From Chthoniobacteraceae bacterium (GTDB lineage: Bacteria; Verrucomicrobiota; Verrucomicrobiia; Chthoniobacterales; Chthoniobacteraceae), in the NCBI GenBank assembly GCA_947478975.1, contig CANJYI010000001.1:1-30980 (forward strand): DNA of 30,980 nucleotides. The letters are read 5' to 3'. Of this stretch, positions 16,520 through 24,147 are shown piece by piece. The notes beneath the pieces were generated by a model. It searched no databases. It was not told where the DNA came from and was given only the letters and a program-made list of their open reading frames with translations. A program made the position numbers and the translations under genes. Numbering within the stretch: position 1 is the first letter of the stretch; each line of letters opens with the position of its first letter.

Positions 16520-17119
16520 TCAATCCAGCGGCAGTTCCTTCTGGACGACCCTGGACAGGTTGAAGCGTTTGTCATAACGGCCACCGCTGTGGGTTTGACA
16601 ACACTTGAGACAGGCTGCCGGGCGCCTGAAAAGGCGGACCCGCTCGACTTTGGCTGCGCAGGAGGGACATTGGTAGACGAACCGGCGGACCATTTTGCGC
16701 CTGGGCAGCGGCAGATCGTGGCAGCGGGCCTCGTTGTCCATGCCCAAGTCTGCGCAGGCCTTGCGCCATTCGGGACCGTGCGGGGAAATGCGCCGTCGGC
16801 CGCAACGGTGGTGCGCAACAAGGTGGGCGAGTTCGTGCAGCAGGGTACGCTCCACCTCGACCCATCCAAAACTCGCCAGTTTTGGGTTCAACACGATTTG
16901 GGAGCTGTTCGGATAGGCCAGCCCCGCGGTGCTGCGCATTCTGGAATTCCATTGCACCGTGAGCTTCACCGCCAACGACTCCAAGCCGAGACCCACAAGA
17001 GCCGCCTTTGCGAAAAGGGCCAGATCCTGAGCGTCACCCGCTGGTTCGGCCTGCGCCGAGGAGTCTCGTCCGGGGCTAGAGTTGGCTGATATGCGTTTTT
17101 GAAAAGAAGAAGGTGTCAT
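16520..17119 (-). CDS. SprT-like zinc metallopeptidase-family protein
   Basis: A 199-residue protein with the SprT-domain zinc site HELAH (H95, E96, H99) and the third ligand in PHGPEW (H114). A C-terminal zinc ribbon follows with CPSC (C151, C154) and CLKC (C170, C173). This pairing of domains is that of bacterial SprT and of eukaryotic Spartan, which cleaves DNA-protein crosslinks; a bacterial function is not settled. There is no signal peptide, so it should be cytoplasmic. Its ATG overlaps the stop of the cysteine desulfurase gene by 4 bp (ATGA at 17116-17119), so translation of the two is probably coupled. The first 25 residues are low-complexity and may not belong to the fold. Confidence 0.88.
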   Translation of the reverse strand: MTPSSFQKRISANSSPGRDSSAQAEPAGDAQDLALFAKAALVGLGLESLAVKLTVQWNSRMRSTAGLAYPNSSQIVLNPKLASFGWVEVERTLLHELAHLVAHHRCGRRRISPHGPEWRKACADLGMDNEARCHDLPLPRRKMVRRFVYQCPSCAAKVERVRLFRRPAACLKCCQTHSGGRYDKRFNLSRVVQKELPLD

Positions 17120-18258
17120 TCTCTAAGGCGGTTCCAGACGCGTTCCACTTTTTGACTGGCGGCCTCCACGGCCTCCATCGTAACGCTGCGTCCCATGGAG
17201 AATCGAATCGAACTGGCCGCGCGAGCGGGGGAGCGCCCCATTGCCTGTAAAACGTGGGACGGCTGCATGGACCCGACCATGCAGGCGGAACCGCTGGAGG
17301 CCCAGACCCCCTCCATGTCCAGGGCCATCAGCAAACTCTCCGCGTCAGATCCGGGAAATGTCACATTGACCGTATTCCAGAGGCGCCGCGCGAGCGTTCC
17401 GTTGAGCTCCACGCCTGCGCAGTTTTCCTTGATGCGGGTTTCCAGCAGATTGCGGAGTGGCTCGATGCGTTGAGCATCCGCGTCCATGCGTGAGATGGCC
17501 ACGCGGGCCGCGGCAGCCATTCCTGCAATGGCAGCGGCGTTTTCCGTGCCCGGCCGCCTCTGGGACTCCTGCGCCCCTCCGAGTTGGACTGGCTGGAGCG
17601 AGAGGCCGCCGCGCAGGTACAGCAGCCCGGCCCCCTTCGGACCGTAAAACTTGTGCGCGGCGATGCTGAGTGCGTCGAAGAGGGCAGTATTTAGCCGTTC
17701 CTTGCCAAAGGACTGCACTCCATCGCAGTGGAAGAGCACTCCGGCGGCGCGGCACACCCCGCTGAGTGCCTCCATCGGGTGGCAGACGCCGGTTTCGTTG
17801 TTGGCGCTCATAAGGGACACCAGAGTGGTGTCTGGGCGAAGCGCTGCCTGAAGGGTCTCCGGGCACAGTGTGCCGTCGGGTTCCACTCCGAGGCGGGTGA
17901 CCCTGAATCCCTCGTGCGCCTCCAGATAATCGAAGGCGTGTAGCACGGCGTGGTGCTCCGTCTGGCAGGTGACCAGGTGGCGGCCCTTGGAGGCGTACGC
18001 GCGGGCGAGGCCGAGGATGGCAAGGTTGTCGGATTCCGTGCCGGAGCCCGTAAAGATGAGCTCGTGGGAGCGGCAACCGAGCAACTCGGCGAGCGTGTCG
18101 CGGGAGGAGTCGATGACGGCGCGGCTCTGGCGTCCGGCGTGGTGGCTGGAGGAGGGGTTGCCGTGGTGCTCGCGCAGGCAGGGGAGCATCGCCTCGAGCG
18201 CCGCTTCATCCAGCGGGGTCGTCGCGTTCGCATCAAGGTCGATCATCGTGCGGAACAT
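17116..18258 (-). CDS. cysteine desulfurase, NifS/IscS type
   Basis: A 380-residue PLP-dependent enzyme that takes sulfur from cysteine for Fe-S clusters or thio-modifications. It begins IDLDANATTPLD, and has GSGTESDN for PLP phosphate contact, EHHAV with the stacking histidine (H102), the internal-aldimine lysine in HKFYGPKG (K203), and the catalytic cysteine in SSGSACMVGS (C326). The first codon may be ATG at 18258 or the ATG four codons later (18246), which fits the usual family start better. No scaffold genes (iscU, iscA) are adjacent, so the sulfur acceptor is not indicated here. The short Cys loop suits the group I NifS/IscS enzymes. Confidence 0.95.
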   Translation of the reverse strand: MFRTMIDLDANATTPLDEAALEAMLPCLREHHGNPSSSHHAGRQSRAVIDSSRDTLAELLGCRSHELIFTGSGTESDNLAILGLARAYASKGRHLVTCQTEHHAVLHAFDYLEAHEGFRVTRLGVEPDGTLCPETLQAALRPDTTLVSLMSANNETGVCHPMEALSGVCRAAGVLFHCDGVQSFGKERLNTALFDALSIAAHKFYGPKGAGLLYLRGGLSLQPVQLGGAQESQRRPGTENAAAIAGMAAAARVAISRMDADAQRIEPLRNLLETRIKENCAGVELNGTLARRLWNTVNVTFPGSDAESLLMALDMEGVWASSGSACMVGSMQPSHVLQAMGRSPARAASSIRFSMGRSVTMEAVEAASQKVERVWNRLRE

Positions 18259-18332
18259 GCCACCGTTCGGTTGGATTCGCCAACGGATTTGGCGATCCTT
18301 TTAGGGGGGAGGCGGGGCCACAAGGCCCGCTG

Positions 18333-19022
18333 CTAGCGCTCCCGCGCGATCCGCAGTTGGATTTGGCGCTGCAAAAGCCAGCGCACTGCAAACATGTCCA
18401 TTGTCGCGCGCAGGGCCCGGTTGCCAAACCCGTATTTGCTCACGCCTGCCACCCTAGGGCGGTGGTTTACAGGCAACTCCGTGATGCGATAGCCCATGCC
18501 CTTGATCAGGGCCGGGATGAAACGGTGCATGCCGTTGAAGGGGAGCAACGCCTCGCGGCATTCGCTGCGCAGCACCTTGAGGGTGCAACCGGTGTCGCGT
18601 ACCCCGTCCTTGGTGAAGCGCGAACGGATGGTGTTGGCCACGCGGGAGGTGAGCCTCTTGGAGAGCGTATCCTTCCGGTTGGCCCGGTAGCCGCACACCA
18701 AGTCAAAGCCACTGTCCAGAACCTCCAGCATTTTGGGAATATCCGCCGGATCGTTCTGCCGGTCCCCGTCCATGAGGACCAGAATGTTCCCCTTCGCGGC
18801 GTGGATGCCCGCGTACATGGCGCCGCTCTGACCAGTGTTGCGAGCCAGTTCCAGCACCCGGATCTCGGGCTGCACGGGAATTTTTTGAAGTGTCTGGTCC
18901 GTGGACTTGTCGTCAACGAGCACGATTTCGTAGGCACGCCCGGCGAGGGCCGCAGCTATTTCGGCGCACAAAGGTGCCACGTTTTCTTCTTCGTTATACA
19001 GTGGAATGACTACGGAAAGCAT
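18333..19022 (-). CDS. family 2 glycosyltransferase, DPM1/polyprenyl-phosphate sugar synthase-like
   Basis: A 229-residue GT-A enzyme without membrane helices. It begins VVIPLYNEEENV, with VLVDDKSTDQT (34-44) and LVLMDGDRQNDPADIP (81-96) holding the metal-binding DxD-type residues, and GCTLKVLR in the acceptor half. This is the pattern of enzymes that move a sugar from a nucleotide to polyprenyl phosphate. The neighbour upstream is a GT-C transferase of the kind that uses such lipid-linked sugars, which supports this role. A hairpin (GCGGGGCC/GGCCCGC, 18312-18330) lies just after the stop but has no T-tract. No Shine-Dalgarno sequence is visible before the ATG at 19022. Confidence 0.92.
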   Translation of the reverse strand: MLSVVIPLYNEEENVAPLCAEIAAALAGRAYEIVLVDDKSTDQTLQKIPVQPEIRVLELARNTGQSGAMYAGIHAAKGNILVLMDGDRQNDPADIPKMLEVLDSGFDLVCGYRANRKDTLSKRLTSRVANTIRSRFTKDGVRDTGCTLKVLRSECREALLPFNGMHRFIPALIKGMGYRITELPVNHRPRVAGVSKYGFGNRALRATMDMFAVRWLLQRQIQLRIARER

Positions 19023-19133
19023 GAAAAGGGCAAGAGAAAGACCCCGACCATAAGAGCAGGTCCAGCGCTGAAACAGGCCAAAAGAGCTGAAATGACCTCC
19101 GCCCCCCCAAAAGCACCGCGCCTGGCGTCCCCG

Positions 19134-20738
19134 CTACAACGCGCGTCCGCGGTAGTTGGCGCACCGAAAAATGCGTAATTGCCGCAACCTGAATCCAAAG
19201 TGTTCGATGTCGACGCAGGCAATGAACTCGGTTTTTTCAAACCCTCCCGTGATGGCGCTCGGGGGCGCGTCGCCGCCGCTGTCTGTGATGAAAAGGGCGG
19301 TGCGGCCGTGGAAGGGGTTGATTCCGCCCTCCTCGGTGAATTGTGAATCGGGGTGGCGCTGACCGGGCTTCAGCGCGACGAACTCGTCGTACCTTGGCCA
19401 GAGGGAATACTGGTCCTCGATTGACTGGGATTCAGGGGTGTAAACGGGCGGGTGGTCCGGCCCCTCCTGCCTTGGGTCTTTAAGGTAGAATGCGATTTCG
19501 GATGCGAGGCCCCGCCCGTTGGCAATCAGGAAAACCGGCAAGCCCAACTCCTTTTCACTCGCCACCCGGACCCTCTCGACCGCCTCGGTCGCGGTGCGCC
19601 AGCCGCGGAGTTTTTTACTGGGGTCGCGCTTGTAGGGAAAGGGGATGCCCGCGTGCCGAAACAGGTCCACATTCAGCACCGCCACGCTCAGCAGCACACC
19701 AAGGGCCATGCCGATTCCCAAATAGCGACGCACCCACGCGGCCTGGCGCGCCCTTTCCGTCCAGTCTGCTGCGGCAAGCACCAGCAGCGAGATCATCGCG
19801 GGAGCCGTCCAGTTGGCCTCGCCCGCCTTCTTGAAAGAAAGCAGCAGGTACATCCCAAACAAGGGCAGGGTGAAGGCGAGTAGGAAACGCGGCTTGAAAT
19901 GGTCTCTGGCGCGGGGCAGTTCCCTGGTCAGGGTGCCGAGCATCGCCAGAAAAAGAAGCGGCGAATAGACAACCGCGTGCGCCCCCAAAAAGCTGAGGGC
20001 TTCTCCCGGCCGGATCTGAAACTCCGACTGGAAGCCGCCTCTTTGGGACACGTGGCTAAAGGTGATCCACAGGTGCTGTGCGTTCCACACCAGCGGGGGG
20101 ATCGTGAAGATCAAAAACACCAGAAACAGCATCCAGAAACCCGGCTGCCGGAAGTGGCGTCTGAGGCGAGGCCCTGAAAGCAGCAGGGCGATGATGGATA
20201 CCAGCTGCATCCCGTTGGTCCATTTGCACAGAAAACCCAGGCCGATCAGCAGGCCGGTAAACGGCCACCACATGCTCCAACCCGCCCCCGGTTCACCCTC
20301 CTCCCGGATGCCGGAATGTTCCAGCGCCAGCCAGAAGCTGTAAAGGCCTGCGGTCCAAAAAAAGATGGAGAGCGGGTCGATGGTCATCACCACGCTGCCC
20401 ACGTTGAGAATGGGCATGAGGTTGCATGCCACCAGCGCCCAGAGTGCCGCCCGCTCTGAAAACAGTCGTCTGGTGAAGAGGTACACCAGAATACTCGTCC
20501 CCAGCGACAGCAAGGGGCTCAGGAGCCGTACCCCTGCCTCGGTGGCGCCCAGCAGCATTGTCCCCAGGCGGATGGCGGCTGCAACCCCCGGCCCCTTACT
20601 GAAATAACAAAGGTCGGGACGAAGGCTCCACTGGTAATAGTAGGCCTCGTCCGGCGCCAGTTCTATGGAGGTCGTCAGCCACAAACGCAGGAGGGTGAGC
20701 AGGCCGAGCGAGAGGAAGATCCAGCGTTTAGAAGTCAT
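19134..20738 (-). CDS. ArnT/PMT-type membrane glycosyltransferase (GT-C)
   Basis: A 534-residue protein with about ten membrane helices in the first 360 residues and a soluble C-terminal part. The first outer loop has LAPDEAYYYQW (D30, E31), the catalytic acidic pair of PMT/ArnT-type transferases that use polyprenyl-phosphate-linked sugars on the outer side of the inner membrane. The GPGVAAAIRLG segment resembles the family second motif. The acceptor could be lipid A, another lipid or a protein; no specificity can be read. It starts 17 bp after the PAP2 phosphatase gene and is followed by the GT2 gene 111 bp further on, all on one strand, indicating a shared pathway. Confidence 0.9.
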   Translation of the reverse strand: MTSKRWIFLSLGLLTLLRLWLTTSIELAPDEAYYYQWSLRPDLCYFSKGPGVAAAIRLGTMLLGATEAGVRLLSPLLSLGTSILVYLFTRRLFSERAALWALVACNLMPILNVGSVVMTIDPLSIFFWTAGLYSFWLALEHSGIREEGEPGAGWSMWWPFTGLLIGLGFLCKWTNGMQLVSIIALLLSGPRLRRHFRQPGFWMLFLVFLIFTIPPLVWNAQHLWITFSHVSQRGGFQSEFQIRPGEALSFLGAHAVVYSPLLFLAMLGTLTRELPRARDHFKPRFLLAFTLPLFGMYLLLSFKKAGEANWTAPAMISLLVLAAADWTERARQAAWVRRYLGIGMALGVLLSVAVLNVDLFRHAGIPFPYKRDPSKKLRGWRTATEAVERVRVASEKELGLPVFLIANGRGLASEIAFYLKDPRQEGPDHPPVYTPESQSIEDQYSLWPRYDEFVALKPGQRHPDSQFTEEGGINPFHGRTALFITDSGGDAPPSAITGGFEKTEFIACVDIEHFGFRLRQLRIFRCANYRGRAL

Positions 20739-20755
20739 TAAAGAGAAAAATACGC

Positions 20756-21442
20756 TCAGAGCGTTTCGCGCTTATTATCGGAGCTCGGCACGGGAAAAAG
20801 GGGAAAAATCAGCGTGGGGCTGCGTGCTGTCCACCGGGGGCGCCGCCGGGTCAGGGGGCCTCTCCAGAAGCATTCGCACCCCCAGAGCAGCAGCAGGCTG
20901 AAGGGAACTCCCAGCAGCAAAGAAGCGAGGACGTCGCTGGGCCAGTGTGCGCCTGTGTAGACACGCGACCAGGCCATGAGCAGCGGCAGCAGGAGCCAAC
21001 CGGACCACCGCAGAAAAGCCCACAGCACCACGCCCAGCACAGTCGAATTAAGCACATGCGCCGAGGGAAAAGAGCGCCTCATTTTGTCGTGAGGATCCGG
21101 AGTGCCGGACCGGCCGATTTGCATCGGGTAGGCTAGCGAAAGAAGCTTCGGGCGCACGCCTGCCAAATCCACCCGGCGGACCCCCTCCATGGCCTGGTGG
21201 GGGCGTGCCCTGTGGGTTAGTTTTTTGAGCGGTTGGGCGATGCATGACTCGTTGAGGCCGACGCCTAGCAGGCAAATTACGATGCACGCGGCCCCTCGAA
21301 TCCGCTGTTTCCAAGTCAGAAAACCCGCCCCCAGCACCAGCAATGGAATCCAGAAGTCCATGCTCGAGAGGGTCCCGAGCAGACGGTCCAAAAACGGGTG
21401 CGTCCATTGCTGGTTGAGGAGAAAAAGAAGATGCTGGTCCAT
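20756..21442 (-). CDS. PAP2-family membrane phosphatase
   Basis: A 228-residue membrane protein with all three phosphatase signatures: KxxxxxxRP (K73 to R80-P81), the PSGH motif as PSAH (126-129), and SRxxxxxHxxxD (S159, R160, H166, D170). Such enzymes dephosphorylate lipid phosphates, for example undecaprenyl pyrophosphate, or lipid A. Standing first in a cassette with two lipid-linked-sugar enzymes, a role in recycling the carrier lipid or trimming lipid A is a reasonable inference. Five to six helices are visible. The C-terminal 30 residues are basic and Pro-rich. It is divergent from the LolA-like gene, with only 26 bp between their start codons. Confidence 0.9.
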   Translation of the reverse strand: MDQHLLFLLNQQWTHPFLDRLLGTLSSMDFWIPLLVLGAGFLTWKQRIRGAACIVICLLGVGLNESCIAQPLKKLTHRARPHQAMEGVRRVDLAGVRPKLLSLAYPMQIGRSGTPDPHDKMRRSFPSAHVLNSTVLGVVLWAFLRWSGWLLLPLLMAWSRVYTGAHWPSDVLASLLLGVPFSLLLLWGCECFWRGPLTRRRPRWTARSPTLIFPLFPVPSSDNKRETL

Positions 21443-21468
21443 CAGGATCGTGTGAGAGTGGAGACTTT

Positions 21469-22329
21469 ATGAGCCAAGACTCCTGCGGGAAAATGAAATC
21501 CACCCCATTTCTGCCGACTCCCTTGCCCGGCCTCCTTTCCTTCGGGCGGGCCGGTCGGTTGAGTAGGCGGCATTTCCGCACGGCGCACGGGGTGCTGTTC
21601 GGACTGGTTCTCTGGGGACTGGGCGGCGGCCTCGGGCTGGTCGCCGCGCCCCAGAGCTCCGACAAGACCGGCGTTCAGTCTGTAGAGGGGGGGCCGGATC
21701 CTCTGGCGGTGTTGCGCGGAGTCCGCGAGTCCCAGGCGGCGATTCAGCAAACCCTTCAGGGAAAATTGCGGATGGGGTCTCGAAAACTTCCGTACCGGAT
21801 GGTGATGAACGGAGGGGACTTGCGGTTTGAATTTCCAGAGGCGCAGGCGCCTGACCCCCAGGTGGTCACCCTTTCCTTTGGCAGCAAGGACGCCTCTGTA
21901 CAGGTGCAGTCCACCGCAGGTGCCGTAAAGAAGGCTCAATTTGCGGATGAAATCGCAGGAATGGGGGTGTTGTACGAAGACCTCGCCATGCGTTTCCTCT
22001 ACTGGACCGAGGCCGAACTGGAAGGGGAGGAACGCCTGATGCCGCCGCTTTATTTGCGCTGCTGGAAAATCCGGGTGCACCGTCCCAACGGGGTGCGTTC
22101 AGTCTACAAGGAGGTGGTGGTTTGGGTGAGTCAGGACAACGGCGGCATCTTAAAGAGCGAGGCCTACGACGACGCGGGCACGTTGATTCGCCGACTCAAA
22201 GTCGTCTCGATTCAGGGTATGGATCAGGGAACCACCCTCAAACAGATGCGGATCGAGTCGCCCCAGAAGGGCGGCGCCTTTGTCTATCTGGACGTGGACG
22301 GCAATCCGGCGGTGAAGGTGTCCAAGTAG
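21469..22329 (+). CDS. LolA-like outer-membrane lipoprotein-sorting domain protein
   Basis: A 286-residue exported protein. A long, basic N-terminal segment with SRRHF leads into a hydrophobic stretch (VLFGLVLWGLGGGLGLV, about 42-58) that would be the signal. The remainder resembles the LolA/RseB-like fold used by sorting-like proteins. The C-terminal half shows the repeated pattern ...YEDLAMRFLYW..., GEER..., RCWKIRV, SVYKEVVVWVSQDNGGILKSEAYDDAGTLIRRLKV. The LolA relationship is from overall pattern, not a catalytic motif. An alternative start is the ATG at 21493; the ATG at 21469 has a GGAG box about 9 bp upstream. It sits back-to-back with the glycan cassette, with promoters crowded into 26 bp. 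Confidence 0.8.
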   Translation: MSQDSCGKMKSTPFLPTPLPGLLSFGRAGRLSRRHFRTAHGVLFGLVLWGLGGGLGLVAAPQSSDKTGVQSVEGGPDPLAVLRGVRESQAAIQQTLQGKLRMGSRKLPYRMVMNGGDLRFEFPEAQAPDPQVVTLSFGSKDASVQVQSTAGAVKKAQFADEIAGMGVLYEDLAMRFLYWTEAELEGEERLMPPLYLRCWKIRVHRPNGVRSVYKEVVVWVSQDNGGILKSEAYDDAGTLIRRLKVVSIQGMDQGTTLKQMRIESPQKGGAFVYLDVDGNPAVKVSK

Positions 22330-22415
22330 TTTCTCCGCTTCTTCGGCGTTGAAGGGAGTGACATCCCCTAGGGAATGGGCTCAAGTCGCCCCTTCCTCAC
22401 CTTCTGCGCCCCCTC

Positions 22416-23315
22416 ATGCTGCCTTCCGTTTTCGCCACCTTTCTTTTTTCGGCCTCTGTTCTTTTTGCCTCCCGTTCAGCAAAGCTGTTGGGCTCCATGC
22501 AGGCCAACGTTTCGCGCCTGCTGCTGGCCATGGTGTTGCTGGGCATCTGGGCCCATGGTTTTGGCGGGGGCTGGCGGGGGCCGGCGCTCCCCTGGTTTTT
22601 ACTCAGTGGAATCATCGGGTTCGGCCTTGGGGACATGGCGCTCTTCGGAGCGCTTCCCCGGATCGGGCCCCGGTTGGCCATTCTATTGACGCAGTGCCTG
22701 GGGGCTCCGATAGCGGGGGTGGCCGAATATTTCCTGCTGGGCACGCGCATCAGCGGCTTGGAAGCCGCCTTTGGAGTGCTGATTCTGGCAGGGGTGGCGC
22801 TGGCGCTGGCTCCGGACACCAAGCAGGAGGTGGATAAGTCCACGTTCCGGGTGGGGGTTTTGTTTGGGATTGGCTCAGCGCTGGGGCAGGGGCTGGGGGC
22901 GGTGTTTTCGAGGATGGCCAACGCGGTGGCCCAGCAACATGGAGTCGCCGTGGACGGAGGGACTGCCGCCTACCAGCGCATCACGGCGGGAGTGGTGCTG
23001 ACGCTGTTGTTCTGGCTGGTGCTCAAGCGCACCGGGCACATCAAGGAGGCGCTGCATCCCCGTCCGACGTGGAAGGCGGCTTCGTGGCTCGTCGTGGGCA
23101 ACGCCCTTTCGGGGCCTAGCCTGGGGGTGGCCTCCTTCCAGTGGGCGCTACGCACCTCGCCCAGCGCGTTGGTCTTGCCCATCGTGGCTACCTCCCCTCT
23201 GGTGACCATGGCGCTTGCCTGGTGGACGGAGGGGACCCTGCCCAAGCGGCGTGCCATTCTCGGGGGTGTCCTGGCCGTGGCGGGGGCTGCCGGTCTCGCT
23301 TGGGCAAGGCATTGA
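22416..23315 (+). CDS. EamA/DMT-superfamily membrane transporter
   Basis: A 299-residue protein with ten hydrophobic helices arranged as two EamA repeats. The first repeat covers about 1-137, with the helix-4/5 block LPRIGPRLAILLTQCLGAPIAGVAEYFLLGTRIS; the second covers about 155-299, with FQWALRTSPSALVLPIVATSPLVTMALAWWTEG. EamA transporters move small metabolites, amino acids or lipid-linked sugars; the substrate cannot be read. It lies 86 bp downstream of the LolA-like gene on the same strand and could be co-transcribed. No Shine-Dalgarno sequence is evident before the ATG. A bidirectional terminator stands downstream. Confidence 0.92.
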   Translation: MLPSVFATFLFSASVLFASRSAKLLGSMQANVSRLLLAMVLLGIWAHGFGGGWRGPALPWFLLSGIIGFGLGDMALFGALPRIGPRLAILLTQCLGAPIAGVAEYFLLGTRISGLEAAFGVLILAGVALALAPDTKQEVDKSTFRVGVLFGIGSALGQGLGAVFSRMANAVAQQHGVAVDGGTAAYQRITAGVVLTLLFWLVLKRTGHIKEALHPRPTWKAASWLVVGNALSGPSLGVASFQWALRTSPSALVLPIVATSPLVTMALAWWTEGTLPKRRAILGGVLAVAGAAGLAWARH

Positions 23316-23376
23316 GTCGGCCGAGGCGAGCTTTGCTGGCGCAGCGGCTCCCCAGGCCAGCAGAAATGCGAACAAC

Positions 23377-23411
23377 AAAAAGCCAGAGCACCCGGGGGCG
23401 TCTGGCTTTTG
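23377..23411. terminator. bidirectional intrinsic terminator
   Basis: A 10-bp stem (AAAAGCCAGA at 378-387 and TCTGGCTTTT at 401-410, relative to 23000) encloses a 13-base loop. It is A-rich on the left and T-rich on the right, so it ends in a U-tract on either strand. It separates the convergent EamA gene (plus) and the small lipoprotein gene (minus), exactly where a shared terminator is expected. Confidence 0.85.
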
Positions 23412-23445
23412 AATGAGAAAACCGGAATTGGAACCGGTGTGAAGA

Positions 23446-23568
23446 CTACTTCTTGAAGCCCTTCACGTTCTTGCCTGCCGTCGGCTGGGAAGTGGGCTTG
23501 GAGTCCTTGGCGCATGCACCGAGACCGAATGCAACCGCCACCAGAGTCATAAAAGCAATTTGTTTCAT
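23446..23568 (-). CDS. 40-residue lysine-rich lipoprotein
   Basis: The frame is open from further upstream, but the ATG at 23568 is the likely start: an AAGGA box lies 10 bp before it, and the product is then a textbook small lipoprotein. Residues 1-18 are a signal peptide (MKQIAFMTLVAVAFGLGA), with lipobox LGAC and lipidated C19. The mature part has only 22 residues, with six lysines, and ends GFKK. The size resembles entericidin-like peptides. The C-terminal lysines and the adjacent L,D-transpeptidase recall Braun lipoprotein, although 22 residues would hardly span the periplasm. No family was recognised. Confidence 0.75.
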   Translation of the reverse strand: MKQIAFMTLVAVAFGLGACAKDSKPTSQPTAGKNVKGFKK

Positions 23569-23651
23569 AGTATTGTATTCCTTTTTTTGTTTCGCCAAAA
23601 CAGCGAAGCTCGGTTTTTTAGGGGATGAATCGCGGGAAAACAAACACTTTT

Positions 23652-24113
23652 TTAGTGTGTTTCCTCATCTGAAATCCAAACGGGCGTTCCCACCTCAACG
23701 CGGGTAAATAAATCGACCACGTCCGCGTTGCTCATCCGCACGCAACCGTGACTCGCCGGAGTGCCTAAATTGCTCTCCGCATTGGTTCCATGGATGTAAA
23801 TGTAGCGGGAGTGGGTGTTGGCGTTTTCCTCCGAAAGCCCTGTCAGCCAAAGGATCCGCGTCTGCACGTGGTCTGTGGGATCGTCCTCTGTACCAAAGGT
23901 TCCCGTGGCTGTCCTCGAGACAAAAACTTCGCCCTCCGGCGCGCCGTCTCCCCACTTGGATTCCACTGCGAAGGCGCCGGTGGGTGTTTTCTGGCTTCCC
24001 GGCTCGAAGCCGGTGCCAAACTTGGAGGTCGAGACCACATAGCGCCTGGCCAGTGCGCCCGAGGGGTCCAATAAGTCGAGGGTTTGGGTGGCAATGTGAA
24101 CGCGGATTTGCAT
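23652..24113 (-). CDS. L,D-transpeptidase (YkuD domain)
   Basis: A 153-residue protein made almost entirely of a YkuD catalytic domain. The active-site signature is IHGTNAESNLGTPASHGCVRMSN, with H108, S121, H122, G123, catalytic C124 and R126. In the family this cysteine forms 3-3 cross-links in peptidoglycan or attaches Lpp-like lipoproteins to it. No signal peptide or membrane helix can be seen at the N-terminus (MQIRVHIATQTLDLLD), which is odd for an enzyme acting in the periplasm. It is divergent from asd (34 bp between starts) and lies 83 bp upstream of the small lipoprotein on the same strand. Its stop overlaps a weak T-rich hairpin region at 23641-23668. Confidence 0.92.
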   Translation of the reverse strand: MQIRVHIATQTLDLLDPSGALARRYVVSTSKFGTGFEPGSQKTPTGAFAVESKWGDGAPEGEVFVSRTATGTFGTEDDPTDHVQTRILWLTGLSEENANTHSRYIYIHGTNAESNLGTPASHGCVRMSNADVVDLFTRVEVGTPVWISDEETH

Positions 24114-24147
24114 TTCAGGGGGCGGTCTGTGTTAGGTTCAGGTCTTT

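Noticed and set aside
18273..18300. Hairpin with following TTTT on the plus strand (GGATTCGCCAA/TTGGCGATCC)
   Set aside because: It looks like an intrinsic terminator for plus-strand transcription, but no plus-strand gene precedes it; both flanking genes are on the minus strand.
23569..23643. 25-residue extension of the small lipoprotein
   Set aside because: It would bury the lipoprotein signal peptide inside the protein; the ATG at 23568 has an AAGGA box and gives a proper signal and lipobox.
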